Origin: Microbulbifer sp. A4B17 | GTDB lineage: Bacteria > Pseudomonadota > Gammaproteobacteria > Pseudomonadales > Cellvibrionaceae | Direction: 5' to 3' | DNA: 64,000 nucleotides | Assembly: GCF_003076275.1 (NCBI RefSeq) | Contig: NZ_CP029064.1 | Span: forward strand, 2,862,501-2,926,500 | In this document: positions 18,672-28,674 of the stretch, one piece after another | Numbering within the stretch: the first letter of the stretch is position 1 | Layout: every line of letters starts with the position of its first letter | Notes under the pieces: generated by a model | The model's database searches: none | What the model saw: the letters and a program-made list of their open reading frames with translations, nothing else | Told to the model about the DNA's origin: nothing | Position numbers and translations under genes: made by a program

Positions 18672-18761
18672 AATCTACATCATATATAAAGGTCAATCTA
18701 CCTTAAGCCCAAGCGTAAATTCTTTGGACACACAGCGAAAGCTAATCACATCACTATACTT

Positions 18762-19001
18762 CTACTCCCTGAGGCGCTTCTCTGCCTTAATAAATCTTCT
18801 GAACGTATATACCATTACGGCAATATAAAGGGCAATTACTATCGCCATAGCAGAAATATCATAGACATTTATTACCCAGCTTTCTGGGTGTTGATCTCCT
18901 TGCACCAATAGCGTAGTAGTTAGAAATGACACTAACAGCAGCAGTATAAATACAGCAGTTATCAATAGAAGTTTGCATGCCAGGAGTATAAATCTCTTCA
19001 T
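18762..19001 (-). CDS. Small two-helix membrane protein
   Basis: 79 residues with two strong membrane segments (about 7-30 and 46-68) and a positively charged C-terminus (RRFIKAEKRLRE). No family recognised. It lies between the YcxB-like gene and the Tsi2-like gene, all on the same strand. Confidence 0.55.
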   Translation of the reverse strand: MKRFILLACKLLLITAVFILLLLVSFLTTTLLVQGDQHPESWVINVYDISAMAIVIALYIAVMVYTFRRFIKAEKRLRE

Positions 19002-19133
19002 AAAAAACCAGGTTAGGCAGTTGAAGGTAGATGCAGCCTGTACCTATATTTGTCTAAATAATTAGCTCAATACGACCTCCCTACATAAGGGAGGCCTTGA
19101 CTGCTTTAATCTTTTTACTTTGTGTCCCGACCT

Positions 19134-19343
19134 TCAGACTGAGGTTAAAGTGGGGCCCTTGTTTTCCCACTCGTCAATCATTCTATCGGTCAGCGCCCTC
19201 AAACGCCCCATGTATAGAATATCTTCTTGAAGCTCTTCAGCTTCTTCATCATCACATTCATTAATATCAACATCACATAATTTTTCTTCGTAGCAAGCAA
19301 GGGCTTCTCGTATATAGTTCAAATCTTTGTAGTTATAAGACAT
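19134..19343 (-). CDS. Tsi2-like immunity protein
   Basis: A 69-residue acidic, all-helical protein. I chose the ATG at 19343, which overlaps the toxin stop as TGATG; a GTG one codon earlier is also possible. The central DDEEAEELQEDILYMGR helix followed by RMIDEWENKG parallels the helical, acidic Tsi2 of Pseudomonas aeruginosa in size (77 residues there), charge and position directly after the toxin. It would neutralise the Tse2-like toxin in the producer's cytoplasm. The assignment rests on the partner and general character, not on a strong alignment. Confidence 0.65.
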   Translation of the reverse strand: MSYNYKDLNYIREALACYEEKLCDVDINECDDEEAEELQEDILYMGRLRALTDRMIDEWENKGPTLTSV

Positions 19344-19858
19344 CACTTAACTCTCATATATTTTTTTAAGGCGGCAAGCTTTTCAAAATACTCGGAAACA
19401 GGCATGTCGATTTCCGCTTCAATCGAGTAGTGGGTATTGCCTTCTGCATCGGGAAACATATCCTTTGCAATAATCAACCCTGGTTCCAATCTCGCATCTT
19501 TGGTAATTATCCACCAAGCATCCTTTCCCTCTCTAAATGGAACTTTACTACTGATACCATCGAAAAGTGATACACCACCCGATTTAGCCAAAATATACGG
19601 CTCTGAAGAGCCTGGCATCCGATAGGTTACTATATCGTTTCGTTTGGGCCTTTCTTCACCTGCTCTGTTATTTTTCACCATCATTGGCCGATGGTCCTCA
19701 CGATACCTAACCTTATCGATCTGCGGATTATCAAGCTTTCCTTTCCTAAGCACCACATCCACATCAAATCTCTTCATGTAGACTTGATTGGCACGCTTGT
19801 TTAGCTTTGCATGCCCTACTGCATCATCGCGTGTAAAGCTCAAAACATTTAGATTCAT
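19343..19858 (-). CDS. Tse2-like ADP-ribosyltransferase-fold toxin
   Basis: 171 residues. Residues 94-100 (GGVSLFD) match the GGTSVFD of P. aeruginosa Tse2. The following LEPGLIIAKD and THYSIEAEIDMPVSEY segments match its DIPPDLKVKQD and THYTIMPAKPMYREV in order and spacing, and the N-terminal RYREDHRP region takes the place of its YR motif. Tse2 is a type VI secretion effector with an ADP-ribosyltransferase-like fold that arrests cells from the cytoplasm. ATG has GGAGTGAG upstream. The gene is coupled to a Tsi2-like gene and follows an attC-like site. No VgrG, Hcp or PAAR gene is nearby, so delivery would need a system encoded elsewhere. Confidence 0.75.
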   Translation of the reverse strand: MNLNVLSFTRDDAVGHAKLNKRANQVYMKRFDVDVVLRKGKLDNPQIDKVRYREDHRPMMVKNNRAGEERPKRNDIVTYRMPGSSEPYILAKSGGVSLFDGISSKVPFREGKDAWWIITKDARLEPGLIIAKDMFPDAEGNTHYSIEAEIDMPVSEYFEKLAALKKYMRVK

Positions 19859-19910
19859 TGACTCACTCCATAAGTTTCAATCCCATGCTGGTAAGCGATA
19901 TTACTTCAAT

Positions 19911-20002
19911 GCTTAACGACGAGCCACAGCCACTTGTAAACCCACTCCTCTTTGCCATTGGAGTCTATAGCGTCCAATTAGGTAACTCAGTAGCTTGGAG
20001 CG
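19911..20002 (-). repeat. attC-like site upstream of the Tse2-like gene
   Basis: On the minus strand the right core is GTTAAGC (fits GTTRRRY), and ACAAGTGGCTGTGGC inside it resembles the start of the site at 45.8 kb. The left core is degenerate (CTCCAAGCTACTG, the shared left end of the csrA unit). The toxin ATG follows about 50 bases on. Uncertain. Confidence 0.35.
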
Positions 20003-20400
20003 AATCCCCAATTTCCGAGTGCCTAGCCCCCCGCCTTTTATGATCACGTCCACTACTCAGAACCGACGAAAACTAAAATTGGGACGTTCGTCTCCACGAT
20101 AGTGCTGAAAGTGAAAGGAAATCAAGTAAAGATAGGCATCCACGCCCCCAGACCCCTCCTCGTCCACGGAAAAGAGATCTATGTGCCTATCGGAAAATAG
20201 GCAATGGAAGACGTTGAGAGTAGATTCTCCAATGACGAAAGCTCCACCTCAATAAAACTCCATGGAAGCGTTATTGATAGCCAGCTATCTTCGAGGTTGA
20301 GGTCTTCGAACTTATAAAACCCTCTCCTCAGCTATAAAAAATAACTTATCAAGAGAAAAGTAAAAACAACACAAATTAGGGTGAACAAGCAGCATAACTA
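19990..20400 (+). repeat. csrA repeat unit 6 with internal deletion
   Basis: Matches unit 1 at both ends: TAGCTTGGAGCGAATCCCC on the left and ACAACACAAATTAGGGTGAAC on the right. It therefore defines the full extent of the element. The deletion joins the leader directly to csrA codon 6 or so. Confidence 0.75.
20061..20217 (+). pseudogene. csrA remnant 6
   Basis: Lacks the start and first codons. From ACCGACGAAAAC the sequence keeps GGAAATCAAGTAAAGATAGG and AAAGAGATCTATGTGCC and ends with GACGTTGAG as in copy 1. VHREE has become VHGKE, so the key Arg44 is lost. Confidence 0.8.
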
Positions 20401-20411
20401 CTTAGCTAAAA

Positions 20412-20777
20412 TCATTTTTGTTGCATCGCATGGTGATAAACCAAGCGCCTTATTCTTAAATCTACGTCACGCCACAAAGCAGCATCGACTAACCTTGCAG
20501 CTACATTCAAGGGAGTAGCAGGCCCTACTTTTGAAGTTTCGATATATACCCAACCATTGTTATCAGTAGTGACCTGTCGAGTAACGACCCCAGAAAGTAC
20601 ATGCCCCTCTAGCGCGACATTTTGATTGGTCAAAGTATCATCGTTAAAGAAATGCTGCGTTGGCCCAACAAACAATTCAGAAACTGCACCATTCTCAATA
20701 GGCGAACCATCACCTCCGGGACCAGGAAGAATTCTTAAACCATTACTGTAGACTGACTGAGGTGTACACTCTTCCAT
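20412..20777 (-). CDS. Orphan ORF downstream of the RHS locus
   Basis: 121 residues from ATG; the frame is open for about 20 more codons upstream (GQGSSLGSYGPLCTAICNTA), which suggests a 5'-truncated gene or displaced protein tip. The N-terminal half is glycine/proline-rich (LRILPGPGGDGSP) and the C-terminus basic. It could be a remnant toxin tip left after RHS tip exchange. I cannot assign a family. Confidence 0.45.
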   Translation of the reverse strand: MEECTPQSVYSNGLRILPGPGGDGSPIENGAVSELFVGPTQHFFNDDTLTNQNVALEGHVLSGVVTRQVTTDNNGWVYIETSKVGPATPLNVAARLVDAALWRDVDLRIRRLVYHHAMQQK

Positions 20778-20848
20778 TGCTGTATTGCATATCGCTGTAC
20801 ATAAGGGACCATAGCTACCTAAGCTACTACCTTGCCCCTTTTGTGCAA

Positions 20849-21334
20849 TTACTCCCTACACTCAATAAGAACTTCCGTATACCTTAATTTATCATTTACT
20901 TTTTCTTGATCTGCACCAACCGAGAGGGGAGCTAGTTTAAATTCCAAATAGTATCTATAGCCATAACCAACTTTTATGCTCTCAACCTGTGAGACTTCAA
21001 AATGACCATAATCGATATTTCTCCCATAAAATTCTAATGAAGCAACATTAACGGGAATATCAAATAATCCCCAATCAATATCAAAGTTATTGTACGCATC
21101 CTCAGCGTACATCAATCCAACTCTTGAGTGCTCTACTCGATAATTTGAGAAGTTACTAAGTACATTTTCCACACCACTCCACAACTGCTCCAATAACACT
21201 TCGTCTTTAGATAAAGACTGCAAATTAGAACAAGGGGCTCTAGTAGCCGAATTAAACTGAATCACAAAATATAATGCAATTAGGAATAGCCCGAGAAAAA
21301 AAATAACAGTAAATTTAATAAGCTTACTAATCAT
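20849..21334 (-). CDS. Probable RHS immunity protein, membrane-anchored
   Basis: 161 residues. An N-terminal membrane segment (about 6-27) precedes a periplasm-facing domain rich in aromatic beta-strands (VGYGYRYYLEFKL). It starts five bases after the RHS stop, the standard place for the cognate immunity gene of an RHS toxin. The immunity role is inferred from position; the sequence family is not recognised. Membrane anchoring would fit a toxin acting in the periplasm or at the membrane. Confidence 0.65.
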   Translation of the reverse strand: MISKLIKFTVIFFLGLFLIALYFVIQFNSATRAPCSNLQSLSKDEVLLEQLWSGVENVLSNFSNYRVEHSRVGLMYAEDAYNNFDIDWGLFDIPVNVASLEFYGRNIDYGHFEVSQVESIKVGYGYRYYLEFKLAPLSVGADQEKVNDKLRYTEVLIECRE

Positions 21335-21339
21335 TTACA

Positions 21340-24300
21340 TCATCGCTTAATATTGTAATAGTCTCGACCAAATCTTGACCAAAGCCCCCCAGTTTGTGCC
21401 TGATATAAATTGTAGCTTCCTTTACCAGCAAGAACATCATTTACATTCCAAGCGCCTACGAGTGTATTAAGAGTAGCTTCAGAAAATCCATAACGCCCAG
21501 CAAATACACCAACACCAATATAGTTTATTTCACCCCCTTTGAAGACCCCAATATTATCAACATAAAATTCTTGATTAGCATATCCATATAGAAATGTATC
21601 CGCCTTGCTAATGAAATTTTCTGAAAATTCAGAAATATTTAGAGGGTTAACTCCATCAGCCTCAATGCTCATATACTCTGCGATAGTAATTATATCTAGC
21701 TGACTTAACTGAATAGGCGTATCGGATCCTTCCTGGACACCTTTAAAAACTTTAAACCTAAGTAACTCGTAGCGCTGTTTCCACTTCTCTTGTGCACCTG
21801 TTTTTGGCGGATTGTGTAAAGCATCATTAAGTACATATCTAAATGCTCCCGTTACGGCACCATTAGCAAATTTCCCACCACTTAATACGGAAGCGGTTCC
21901 ACCAACTACAGCAGAGACAATAACACCATCCACAGTCGGGCCCATTCCCTCCGGACCTGTCCACCCCTCATTGCTAGCCAGAGCGGAAAACCCGGCCGCA
22001 GCAAAGCCATGGCCAAATTTTCCTCCCTGTAAATGTGCCATAGTACCGCCTACTATACCGTGAGCAATAATCTTTGTTGCGCCTTCGAGGCGCAGACTTC
22101 CAACCCCATAGAAAGCGGCTGAGGTTGCTCCAGATATCGCCGCAGCCCGCATAGCTACTCCAAAATCATCGCTTTGAGCATAAGCCATGTTTTTGGAGAA
22201 CTGAGCATTAAACCCAATGGAGCATGGGCCACAGTAAATTGCACTCACTACTGAGCCAATAATCTGTGCAGCCGTAGCTAGAGCGGGGTTGTCTGCTAGC
22301 ACCTTAAATACTGGCTTACTTATTTGCGCATCGGCATAAGAAATGGCTACTGCAGTGACGGCTTTAGAAATAAAGCTCAAAAAATACCCGCTCGGATCAG
22401 TCGCGTTTAGAGGGTTATTCCGTACATAACTATAGCGGTTGTACATCTGTGTATCCGCAGCGGCCTGAATAAATGGATCTGCCTGGACAAACCGCCCTAG
22501 GCGCGCATCATAGATGCGGCCATTCATATGAATCAGCCCTACCTCATCCAGCATTTCATGCCCAGTATAACCGCGCGTGGTACGCCCATGATCAAAACTC
22601 GTTAAGGCGGTATTTGACAATGCATTCCAGTTTCCAGTATTCCTGCGCTGCCCCCAGGCGTCGAAGGCCATTTCCTGTTTCACTGTCCCCGACTCATCAG
22701 TAATCAGATCCATTGACCCCAGGTGGTCTTTGTACAGGAACATCTTTTCTGTGGATTGCACCACATAGTCTACGTCGGTTTTAACCGTGTATAGAGCACC
22801 ACCACCCAGATAACGTTTCCACTGGATCTCATTGGGGGTACTCGACTTTTGGACGCGCTCGACACCACCGATGTACCAAGTCTCAGTTACCTCGCCATTA
22901 CTGCTGTTAGTATCTTTACGGTAGTAACGGCCATGACTGGGTCCGTATAGGAACTCGGTAGTATGGTTACCTTTCTTGATCCAGGAGGCTTTGTCGAATG
23001 TGGTATAGCGGATGGTACGACCACCATCAAAACCATCAGATGTCATATTGCCATTGGCATCGTAGTTATAACGAATGCCTCCGGCTGTGGTTACCGCATG
23101 AGCACCTGCATCATTTTGACCATAGATATATGAACCGACTCCAGCCTTGTAAGTAATATTGCCAATGGCATTGTACTTAATATCCTGATTACCACTACTC
23201 AGAGTACTGCAGTTGTAGTTGCTACTACCAATATGATTTTTTATCAATCGATTTAGGTTGTCATAGCAGAAGCTCTCTCGTAGGTTCTTGCTACTACTTC
23301 GATTATGGCGGCTGACAAGATTACCAAGGGTATCCCACTGATAAGTGATATTCTGAACACCAAAAGTGCCTAGCACCGTAGAAGTCTGATTAAGCAACCG
23401 GCCTGTAGAGTCCTGATAGGTGTATACCGTAGTCGCACCATTGCCAAGAAGCTGCTCCTTCAGCTGCCCTCGGGCAGTATGTGCCTTGATCTCCTGAATC
23501 AAATTGCCAGTTGCCAAGTCAACAGTCTTGTATAGCAAACCATATTTATAGTAGTTGCGGATACCGGACTGCCCAGTATTCAAGAGGCTGTCCAGGGCAT
23601 CGTAACTGCGCTCTACGCGCCCATAATCATCAAAGGTCTTCGTTGTGATATAGGTAGGCTGGGGACCACCACCATCGAAGTCTACTGCTTGAGTGTTATT
23701 TCTACCAAGATAATCATATTGATATACCGCCTGATAACCAGTGACGCTATCAATGATCATCTCTATCTGACCAACGCCATTATGAGCACTATCGTAGAAC
23801 CAGCTCACATCGCTAGTGATGCTGGTACCGCCCTCTTTTTCAATCCGCGTGAGTTGGCGTCCCAACTTATCGTAAGTTAATGCTACTGTATGGCCATTGG
23901 CGTTAGTCTGCTTCTCCAGTTCACCATAGCCGGTATATTCGTATTCCCAGAAACCCTTGTCCGGATCATCCATATTCAATTTACGGCCCAAGTGATCGTG
24001 ATTGATAGTGACGACAATCGGATAGCTGATTCCATCACCTTCATCTATATGGCTGCCGGAGGAGTTGGTTTTACCCCAGGATTTGGCCTTGTGTAAATTG
24101 CCCTGACTATCGTATTCATAGGTAAGGCGGCCATTATTAGCGTCTAGAACTTCAACCAGTTCACCAACAATGTTCTTGATTTCAGTCTTTTTCTGAACCT
24201 TATCATTGGTGGTAATGGTTTTCAGGCCCAAATACACAATAGTGGAATCCGAATCATCTGGCGCTATAACACGAGTTGGACGGCCGAGTAGGTCATACTC

Positions 24301-27300
24301 AGTCTCTGTCCACATAGGGGTGTCGCCGGAGAAATAAGGTTCACTGATAAATTTGGCTCGGCCTAAATTATCGTATTCCTTATCCATATAGATTTTATGA
24401 TACAGGCCCTGTGTTTCCGTGCGAATCGACCGGCCTAATACATCAAAGTACTCCCTTCCCCATTTTCCAGAGCTACTACTGGTGGTAATCCTGTATTTTG
24501 CCCCGCTAGGACATCCACTCGTGCAACGCTCATACTTGGTTTCCTTATCCACTCCCGCATTGTTCCAGGAGTAACCTTCACGCCCCAAAGCATCATAGGC
24601 GAAGTAGCTCATCAGGCCATTTACACCCTCAACAATTAAAGGAGCTCCAAAATGGTTGCGGGACACCACTTTTTCAACCAAGTGATTTAATGCGTTATAA
24701 GTTTCTGTAACGTAGCGACCAGAGGGATCGTATACAGTTCTGGCAGATCGACTTGCCTCACCGGAAGCACTCAAAGTTTTTTTCGAAACATTGCCGAAAC
24801 TGTCATAATCATAGGTGGTTGTCTGCTTGAATGCAGATTTGTTCGGTTCAACAACTTCTGTTCGCAAAAGCCCTTTATGTATTCCAGATGTGTAGTAGGT
24901 AAAAGATGACTCCTGTATATGGCTAGTCATTCCTGGACGAGTATTGGTAACCCTGGTATTGCTAAGGCGCCCCATCTCTTTTTCCCAGGTACTGTTACCA
25001 TAAACATTTACTACCTTTTTAACAAACTGCTCATTAGTTGCTGCATCTGTCGTAGTTACATTAATTGTGAGGGCATTCCCGTAATTATCATAACTATTAG
25101 TTGTTGTTACTGTCTGTAGCAGATCTCCAACACTTTCCCCTCCGTCCTTTAGGTCATAAGTATTCTCAACTGCACTATAAATAAAAGGTTGATAAGGCGC
25201 CGATGGTGTGCCACTCCCGTTCCACCCTTGAAGTCGCCAATTATTGGTGGCCTGACTTAAAATTTTTCCCTGTGCAGTGCGAGTTACTGTATGCAGGGGC
25301 ACACCGGTGAAGGGGAAGTCCTGTCGGTATGTAGTTTCAGTAATTACTCCAGTCTGGTTGTCTGTACTACTTACCTTCTGGAAGCCCAGCGCACCTCGGC
25401 CAGCAGCCTGTAATTTCATCTGGTGGTAGTGGTAAGAAATTGAGCTTTTAGCCAGCTGTGCTACTGATCCAGAGTTAATTCCGGCTGCAGGCGCAGAGCT
25501 TTCAACCTTGGACACAAGAAAGATCGGCGCCAGGATATCAAACACTGGCTTACTTTTGCCCAATGTATGACTACCTGAAGGAAGCTCCCAGTCACCATTT
25601 AATTCGGAGTAAAGAGAAGAAGGGTTTGGAGTAGAGACAGTGTAACAAATCACTTCCCCTCCGATACTTCCACCGCCGAACCCATCTTCCGAATTGAAAA
25701 TCCTAACGCACCTTTCCTCGTGGGTGGAAGACATGGATAAACGGGTATATACATCACCATCTACCATATTTTCATAGGTAACTTCGGTCAAATTGCCAAG
25801 ACCATTATCAATTACATTGATTACCTTACTTGGCTTATTTTTATGTTCAGCATACTTTTCATTGGCAATCTGGGTTCGAACTTTACCCGAAGACTGGTCA
25901 TACCTATGATAATCAACTTGACCATCACCATTGGTATCGGCAAACCAGATAAAATCTCTCTTGTCGGTTCCGATATATTTCCAGCTTCTTTCAGTACTAA
26001 CAAAATTACCGGTATTTTGGTCAAAATACCGGACTTTGGCATAGCCAGTATCGAAGTCCGCACGTACTAAATCCGGGAAACCATCATTATTGAGATCAGC
26101 AAAAGTTGCCTTTTCACCATCAGGGAATGAGCCTAGGCTAACAAAGCCTGATCCGGTGCTGAGCTTAATTGCAAGGTTGTTAGCACTACCAGTTATATAA
26201 GCAATATCTGTTAACCCATCACCATTGATATCTATGGCAATAGGGTCGCTTTCTGGCTCACTACTAGCAGAGAGAAGGTGTGATGAGTTGAACTCTTGTT
26301 CTTCCTGATCAAATACTGCCACACGGTAACCATCAAAGTAATTACCCAAGAACGTCCATTGCTGATTAGTTCCGCAACTGTCAGGCCCCCCAACCAATTG
26401 TCGTGGTAAAAATGGTTCATGAGTAGGTGGGCCACCGCCACCAGGGGGATTTACCGTTACGCAGCCGAATCTACTGGTATAGGTGGCCACCAGCAGATCT
26501 ATAGAGCCATCACCGTTAAAATCACCCAGCGTATCTGGCACTCGTTTATCCGGTGTACCAACTGTGGCTCCAGTGACATTTAAATCGTAGGTTTTTACAG
26601 TACTGCTAAACTTATAGTAGCGGTCCGAAGATTCAGACAAACCCGCAGGTACCAGAAGACGTACTTTCACGCTACCTGCCGTTGCGGTAGAAATGTAATC
26701 TGCTAACCCATCACCATTAAAATCAGCAAATATTGCATCCTTATCATTAAGGCCGGTATAAATACCATCTGAATCCAGCCTCCAGGCGCCATTGCTATAC
26801 CTGCTGAGGAATACATGCCAGTAACCACCAGAAAATTGATAAGCTTGCCTGGCATTGAAGATAGCCAAGTCCTGACGGCCGTCGCCATTATAGTCCAACA
26901 CCCGGATGGCAAAGTCTTTATCAATATTAATGCCTGAGAAGTACGCCAAATCAAATGTTGAACCTGAGAAGTTTTGCTTGACGAACTTGGTACCATCTGA
27001 AATTGCGTATTTCACCCTGGTATCGGTATCATCACCATCAGCATCTCCTTCAATCCATACAAGGTCTTGCTTGCCATCGCCATTAATATCAGCATATTTA
27101 TAATTTACAAGGAAACGGCTGCTGGCAGGAGAGAAATCGATAGCCTCGTGCGCTGTACCATCATGAAGTAAAGGGGACTGCAGCCACTCGAAACTCATAG
27201 CAGGTAAGCAGCTTGAGCCAACACACTCCTGAAAACTGGAAAGAAGAGAAGTTCTATCAGAATAATCTATCCCAGACCCAAAAGTTCCAACGGGCTTATA

Positions 27301-28674
27301 CCCCAAGTTATATTCGCGAATAACACTACCATTCGACCTAGAAGTGATTTTTTCCAAGCGCTTTGTGGTAATAAATTCGTATCCAGAGGTATAACTTTGC
27401 AAGTAATCCGGGCGAGTAGTGTAACTAAACTCTACTTCTCCCCCATAGCTACCCGAGCCATACGCATAGCGAATTCTTTTGATACGTTGACCACTATCAG
27501 CATTACCCTCGTACTGGAAGTCAATATGATTTCCAACACTATCCTCAAATTGATTTTGCGCCCAAACCAACACATGACTTCCGGCCAACAACTTTGAAGT
27601 ACTGCTGTTACCGTAATAGCTCAATGACCCATCTTTTCGCTCAACAGTAAAGTAAGCGGGCTTCCCCAGAGAACCACCAACAGATGTAACTTTTGCAAAG
27701 GAGTCCATCTCAGTTTTGTAAACGGCTCCAACTGCGCCATATGCTGAGCCGCTCACTTTAATTAGTCGCTGTCCATCAAGACAGAATCGATCAGAATCAG
27801 TCCAATTAATTGGAGCTACACGCCCATCAATTGCTAATGTTTGGCGACAGCGGGAAATGCCAGACAAACCACCGATCGTCCATCCCTTGCCCAGTAATCC
27901 ATTACCTCCATTACTTGAGTAACTGAGAGATAATTGAGGAGTAACTCCACCGGTACCTGAGGCTGCCATAATGGGTATTGAGTAAGTTACAGCACCCATC
28001 TCATTTACCCGAAACTCTCCTCCAGAGGCTCCAGCCATATTAGTGCTGTTCGTGACCAAGGGCGTACCATGACTATCAAAGGTGCCTGATGTACTGGCAA
28101 GTAGAGTCGCATCGATAACACCTTGAACTAAAATATCATCTCGACCATCGCCATTGGCGTCTTCAATTCTTAAACTTTCAGGGTCTGCACCTGAAAGAAT
28201 CAGAGCGATTTCCTCCGTGTTATCCCCAATTGGAAACACCTGAGACAAAGTAGGAAAACCATTACCATTAGCTTGCAGTACCAGGGGTGTGGCAGCTAAC
28301 ACTAATAAATCGAATTCGCCGTCTCCGTCAAAGTCCCCGGAAAAAGACAGGTTGCCATCTATTTTTTCTAGAGTCGCTAGGATTGTTTCTGTCAGAGTGC
28401 TGCTTTGCGGCGTTCCGTACCCAAGACCACCATTGTCTCTCGTGCCATACAATACAAAATTAGGTAACTCTGGCATTGCTACAGGAGTGGCTACTTTGCC
28501 ATGCAAAATAATAAAGGGGCGATGGTACTCAAAATACAGATCATTAAGACCATCATTATTGATATCGCCACTATAAATTTCGTATCCATTTTCCCAAATG
28601 CCAGACGAAGCACTAGCAAATGAGGAGAATAGCCCAGCAACAACGAGACAGAGGTAGGCAAGAGTGACACGCAT
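21340..28674 (-). CDS. Secreted SpvB/FG-GAP/RHS polymorphic toxin
   Basis: About 2444 residues. I chose the ATG at 28674 (MRVTLAYLCLVVAGLF, a Sec signal peptide) with TTGAGG upstream; the frame is open 29 codons further. Order: FG-GAP/VCBS repeats (DINNDGLND, DFDGDGEFD, DANGDGRDD), an SpvB N-terminal domain (GGVTPQLSLSYSS, LLGKGWTIGG), more FG-GAP repeats (DINGDGKQD, DYNGDGRQD, DFNGDGLAD), RHS/YD repeats, and the RHS core (YKDHLGSMDLITDESG, GRFVQADPF, NPLNATDPSGY). After the core come a glycine-rich linker (GGKFANGAVTGAF) and a variable tip of about 165 residues, likely the toxin. The FG-GAP/SpvB/RHS design is the toxin-complex B/C type shell. I recognise no catalytic motif in the tip. Confidence 0.9.
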   Translation of the reverse strand: MRVTLAYLCLVVAGLFSSFASASSGIWENGYEIYSGDINNDGLNDLYFEYHRPFIILHGKVATPVAMPELPNFVLYGTRDNGGLGYGTPQSSTLTETILATLEKIDGNLSFSGDFDGDGEFDLLVLAATPLVLQANGNGFPTLSQVFPIGDNTEEIALILSGADPESLRIEDANGDGRDDILVQGVIDATLLASTSGTFDSHGTPLVTNSTNMAGASGGEFRVNEMGAVTYSIPIMAASGTGGVTPQLSLSYSSNGGNGLLGKGWTIGGLSGISRCRQTLAIDGRVAPINWTDSDRFCLDGQRLIKVSGSAYGAVGAVYKTEMDSFAKVTSVGGSLGKPAYFTVERKDGSLSYYGNSSTSKLLAGSHVLVWAQNQFEDSVGNHIDFQYEGNADSGQRIKRIRYAYGSGSYGGEVEFSYTTRPDYLQSYTSGYEFITTKRLEKITSRSNGSVIREYNLGYKPVGTFGSGIDYSDRTSLLSSFQECVGSSCLPAMSFEWLQSPLLHDGTAHEAIDFSPASSRFLVNYKYADINGDGKQDLVWIEGDADGDDTDTRVKYAISDGTKFVKQNFSGSTFDLAYFSGINIDKDFAIRVLDYNGDGRQDLAIFNARQAYQFSGGYWHVFLSRYSNGAWRLDSDGIYTGLNDKDAIFADFNGDGLADYISTATAGSVKVRLLVPAGLSESSDRYYKFSSTVKTYDLNVTGATVGTPDKRVPDTLGDFNGDGSIDLLVATYTSRFGCVTVNPPGGGGPPTHEPFLPRQLVGGPDSCGTNQQWTFLGNYFDGYRVAVFDQEEQEFNSSHLLSASSEPESDPIAIDINGDGLTDIAYITGSANNLAIKLSTGSGFVSLGSFPDGEKATFADLNNDGFPDLVRADFDTGYAKVRYFDQNTGNFVSTERSWKYIGTDKRDFIWFADTNGDGQVDYHRYDQSSGKVRTQIANEKYAEHKNKPSKVINVIDNGLGNLTEVTYENMVDGDVYTRLSMSSTHEERCVRIFNSEDGFGGGSIGGEVICYTVSTPNPSSLYSELNGDWELPSGSHTLGKSKPVFDILAPIFLVSKVESSAPAAGINSGSVAQLAKSSISYHYHQMKLQAAGRGALGFQKVSSTDNQTGVITETTYRQDFPFTGVPLHTVTRTAQGKILSQATNNWRLQGWNGSGTPSAPYQPFIYSAVENTYDLKDGGESVGDLLQTVTTTNSYDNYGNALTINVTTTDAATNEQFVKKVVNVYGNSTWEKEMGRLSNTRVTNTRPGMTSHIQESSFTYYTSGIHKGLLRTEVVEPNKSAFKQTTTYDYDSFGNVSKKTLSASGEASRSARTVYDPSGRYVTETYNALNHLVEKVVSRNHFGAPLIVEGVNGLMSYFAYDALGREGYSWNNAGVDKETKYERCTSGCPSGAKYRITTSSSSGKWGREYFDVLGRSIRTETQGLYHKIYMDKEYDNLGRAKFISEPYFSGDTPMWTETEYDLLGRPTRVIAPDDSDSTIVYLGLKTITTNDKVQKKTEIKNIVGELVEVLDANNGRLTYEYDSQGNLHKAKSWGKTNSSGSHIDEGDGISYPIVVTINHDHLGRKLNMDDPDKGFWEYEYTGYGELEKQTNANGHTVALTYDKLGRQLTRIEKEGGTSITSDVSWFYDSAHNGVGQIEMIIDSVTGYQAVYQYDYLGRNNTQAVDFDGGGPQPTYITTKTFDDYGRVERSYDALDSLLNTGQSGIRNYYKYGLLYKTVDLATGNLIQEIKAHTARGQLKEQLLGNGATTVYTYQDSTGRLLNQTSTVLGTFGVQNITYQWDTLGNLVSRHNRSSSKNLRESFCYDNLNRLIKNHIGSSNYNCSTLSSGNQDIKYNAIGNITYKAGVGSYIYGQNDAGAHAVTTAGGIRYNYDANGNMTSDGFDGGRTIRYTTFDKASWIKKGNHTTEFLYGPSHGRYYRKDTNSSNGEVTETWYIGGVERVQKSSTPNEIQWKRYLGGGALYTVKTDVDYVVQSTEKMFLYKDHLGSMDLITDESGTVKQEMAFDAWGQRRNTGNWNALSNTALTSFDHGRTTRGYTGHEMLDEVGLIHMNGRIYDARLGRFVQADPFIQAAADTQMYNRYSYVRNNPLNATDPSGYFLSFISKAVTAVAISYADAQISKPVFKVLADNPALATAAQIIGSVVSAIYCGPCSIGFNAQFSKNMAYAQSDDFGVAMRAAAISGATSAAFYGVGSLRLEGATKIIAHGIVGGTMAHLQGGKFGHGFAAAGFSALASNEGWTGPEGMGPTVDGVIVSAVVGGTASVLSGGKFANGAVTGAFRYVLNDALHNPPKTGAQEKWKQRYELLRFKVFKGVQEGSDTPIQLSQLDIITIAEYMSIEADGVNPLNISEFSENFISKADTFLYGYANQEFYVDNIGVFKGGEINYIGVGVFAGRYGFSEATLNTLVGAWNVNDVLAGKGSYNLYQAQTGGLWSRFGRDYYNIKR

